The position numbers and the translations under genes were made by a program. From assembly GCF_016906995.1 (NCBI RefSeq), contig NZ_JAFBBD010000001.1, positions 186,001 through 250,000 on the forward strand: a DNA stretch of 64,000 nucleotides. The letters run 5' to 3'. This DNA comes from Spongiibacter marinus. Lineage in GTDB: Bacteria > Pseudomonadota > Gammaproteobacteria > Pseudomonadales > Spongiibacteraceae. The notes beneath the pieces were generated by a model, which saw only the letters and a list, made by a program, of their open reading frames with translations, was not told the origin of the DNA and did not search any database. Shown here piece after piece: positions 62,122-64,000 of the stretch. Each line of letters opens with the position of its first letter. Within the stretch, counting starts at the first letter, position 1.

Positions 62122-62129
62122 GCTCATCA

Positions 62130-64000
62130 CTACAGCGGCAGGCACTCGCCACCAATGCCCGGCACTTGATCCGGTGCACACAACGGTAACGTCGGCGAGT
62201 CATCCGGCTCATCTGAACTGCCGTTACAGGCATCGGCATTGTCGTAACTACTATCAACGACGTCATTGATCCATTGGCTCACCAGCGTAAAGGCGCCGCT
62301 GTGGACAGTGCTTCTGGCGATGGGCGGCATCTTCGCTGCCAGGCTGGTGGCCTCGGGCCCTAGCCGATAAGGCAGAATAGACTCCGCGGCACTTCCCGGT
62401 ACGATGTCATACTCTCGGCCGCCGCGCCCCTCGGTTCCACTGGCAGTCGGCCCCTTACAAATCCCATAGGTGTCATTCACCTCACGGAAGACATCCAGAT
62501 AGAAGCCGGTATTTTGAGCCAAACCGCGACGGTTGTGGCAGTGGGCGCAGTTGACCTCCAGATAGCTTCGCACCCGGGCTTCGATATCGGCATCGCTATC
62601 CGCATCGGCACCGGAGTCGCCGGGAACGTTAAAGATTGGGTTTCTTTCAATATTGGTGATGTAGCTAGTGACTGGATCGAGCTGCAAGCCCGCTGGGCAG
62701 TTTTTCATCAGGCCGTTGCGGCACCAATACAAGATCTGGTTTTCACCATTCACCGGGTGTTGCTCAATGCCAGAATTGATCGGCGATTCACTGGCAAACG
62801 GGCGATTCAGATTGCGCACTTTGGGCCCGATCGGTGCCGCACCGGTTTCCGCATCGTCATTCGAATGACAGCTCAGACACTGATTCGCATTGGGCAGTAG
62901 GTATTCGTCGGTGGCGCCGTTATACAGTTCACCGCTGTTTACATCGTGGTAATTCCACGACACGCTGGCAACCCCTCCGCCCTGGGCGAGGCGGGCAACC
63001 CGCTTACCATTTTCCTGCTCCCAGATGTATTCCAAACCGTCCCAGTAAACCTGTTCGCTGCTGGTTTTACGCTTGATCAGCAAACGTGTCTCCACTACCT
63101 CTTCGCTGTTGGTGGTTTCATCGGCGAAAGCAAAGCTCTTCGCGATGATTGTTCCCACCGGGAACAGGATCGTTGCATTGCTGCCATCGGCGCCATCTCG
63201 GTAAACGGCCTGCTCTCCCTCTGGGATAAACACTGCGCGATACTTGGTGGAGTAGTCGGAAAACAGCTTGCTGTTTAAGACAAATGGCACACCGCGGCCG
63301 TTGGGCATGCTCCGAGGATCCTCCGCATCAGCGAATAGCTGATACTGATCCAACTGCGGACAGTTGACGCGGTAGGCCGCTGCGTTGATCTCGCCCGCGG
63401 GGGTGGATGCCTCGCACAGTGCGTCGATCTCAGCCTGAGTAGGCGCGGGATCAACGGCGACTGACGGCTCAAACTCAGGAATGACAATAGGCGGTAATAA
63501 CGGCAAGTTACTGCCGTACTGATCGTCACATTTATGGGGGCTAATATCGGTATCTGCAGCGAAACCCTGCAGCCCCTGCACCACCTCGATAAGGTCATCC
63601 GGTGACTCTGGCGGCGCATTAAGCAGTAACTCCAGGCCCTCGGTACCGTGGAAGTTGGCGTAGGCTAAGCTGTCACCATCGAAGTTATTGTCATCATCGA
63701 TACACGAGAACCACCACTGGGGCTTTTTGCGCTCGACAGTCGCAGTATCAAACTTGTAAGCGTTGTAGCGGCAATCCGGGTTGGGGTAGTGGTTACCGGA
63801 GATGGGCTTGCCCTCTTCATCCCGAGGGATAGGCTGGCCTTGATCATCTGTAGGATAGGGGCAATTTTCGTTGTAGCTGTCTGCATAGCCATCCCAAACA
63901 ATATGCGCGCCGCGGTATTGGCCCGTAGCGGCCGCCACCTTCAAGCCGACCAGCAAAGGAAACGCCGATGTTACCTGCTCGCCCTCTGTCGCCAAGATTG
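62130..64000 (-). CDS. SO2930 family dihaem c-type cytochrome, N-terminus beyond window
   Basis: More than 620 residues visible; the start lies past the right edge (63995 is only the first TTG in frame). Two haem motifs are present: CLSCHS and CAHCHN, both in the C-terminal half. The C-terminal ~420 residues match the SO2930 family (TIGR03806), starting near QLDQYQLFADAEDPRSM. The first ~200 residues are an additional acidic region with several Cys (for example WFSCIDDDNNFDGD), which I do not recognise. The family often sits beside a parallel beta-helix protein that may lie just outside. Probably exported and attached to the outer face of the cell. Confidence 0.82.
   Translation of the reverse strand, partial: ILATEGEQVTSAFPLLVGLKVAAATGQYRGAHIVWDGYADSYNENCPYPTDDQGQPIPRDEEGKPISGNHYPNPDCRYNAYKFDTATVERKKPQWWFSCIDDDNNFDGDSLAYANFHGTEGLELLLNAPPESPDDLIEVVQGLQGFAADTDISPHKCDDQYGSNLPLLPPIVIPEFEPSVAVDPAPTQAEIDALCEASTPAGEINAAAYRVNCPQLDQYQLFADAEDPRSMPNGRGVPFVLNSKLFSDYSTKYRAVFIPEGEQAVYRDGADGSNATILFPVGTIIAKSFAFADETTNSEEVVETRLLIKRKTSSEQVYWDGLEYIWEQENGKRVARLAQGGGVASVSWNYHDVNSGELYNGATDEYLLPNANQCLSCHSNDDAETGAAPIGPKVRNLNRPFASESPINSGIEQHPVNGENQILYWCRNGLMKNCPAGLQLDPVTSYITNIERNPIFNVPGDSGADADSDADIEARVRSYLEVNCAHCHNRRGLAQNTGFYLDVFREVNDTYGICKGPTASGTEGRGGREYDIVPGSAAESILPYRLGPEATSLAAKMPPIARSTVHSGAFTLVSQWINDVVDSSYDNADACNGSSDEPDDSPTLPLCAPDQVPGIGGECLPL

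Overview
The window looks like a chromosomal stretch from a free-living, probably marine, gammaproteobacterium of the Pseudomonas/Cellvibrio/Spongiibacter kind. This rests on gene order. The blocks pilT-pilU / yggS-proC-yggT-yggU-metX-metW-DUF4426-rdgB, gshB-tonB-yqgE-ruvX beside pilG-pilH-pilI-pilJ-chpA-chpC, and FKBP isomerase / algP-like / TIGR02444 / ABC-F ATPase all occur in Pseudomonas aeruginosa, here with rearrangements. An AlkB alkane hydroxylase and an SO2930-type dihaem cytochrome fit an aerobic lipid or hydrocarbon degrader. The family assignment (Spongiibacteraceae-like) is inference. I see no phage, insertion sequence, CRISPR array or rRNA operon.

Layout. 1-8.1 kb: a DUF4126 membrane protein (cut by the edge), a DUF2889 protein, a SIMPL-domain protein, a coniferyl-aldehyde-type dehydrogenase, a rimB-rimK-AstE-like operon and a convergent alpha/beta hydrolase. 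8.2-15.3 kb: xerC-yigB, a small gene with a broken frame, a nitrogen-control block (glnK; torF porin-glnK-amt) with two sigma-54-like promoters and an NtrC-like site, then ubiK and comM. 15.3-20.9 kb: a REC-REC-GGDEF regulator, an AraC regulator and a divergent four-gene catabolic-looking operon (cupin, two SDRs, epoxide-hydrolase-like enzyme). 21-24.7 kb: rep, a trypsin-like lipoprotein, cytochrome c5 and tRNA-Arg(CCG).

24.9-37 kb: an SRPBCC-SDR fusion with a TIGR01777 epimerase, a structured intergenic RNA candidate, the algP-like neighbourhood, a glutathione S-transferase, a methyltransferase, a 2OG oxygenase, a membrane protein of unknown function, argA and rsmE. 37-46.3 kb: the Pil-Chp type IV pilus chemosensory system, without pilK or chpB. 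46.7-52 kb: gshB-tonB-yqgE-ruvX facing pilU-pilT. 52-57.5 kb: the yggS-to-rdgB operon. 57.7-64 kb: a TIGR03545 protein, a HopJ-family protein, an AraC regulator divergent from alkB, and the partial dihaem cytochrome.

How the parts connect. Surface motility is represented by the retraction ATPases PilT/PilU and their Chp control system, c-di-GMP by the GGDEF regulator, and nitrogen status by the PII/Amt block. Two regulator-enzyme pairs (AraC + cupin/SDR operon, AraC + alkB) suggest substrate-induced catabolism. The most unusual non-coding signal is at 27491-27703. Two adjacent hairpins there each display AAGGA in a six-base loop, followed by a Rho-independent terminator. This is the architecture of CsrA/RsmA-binding RNAs.
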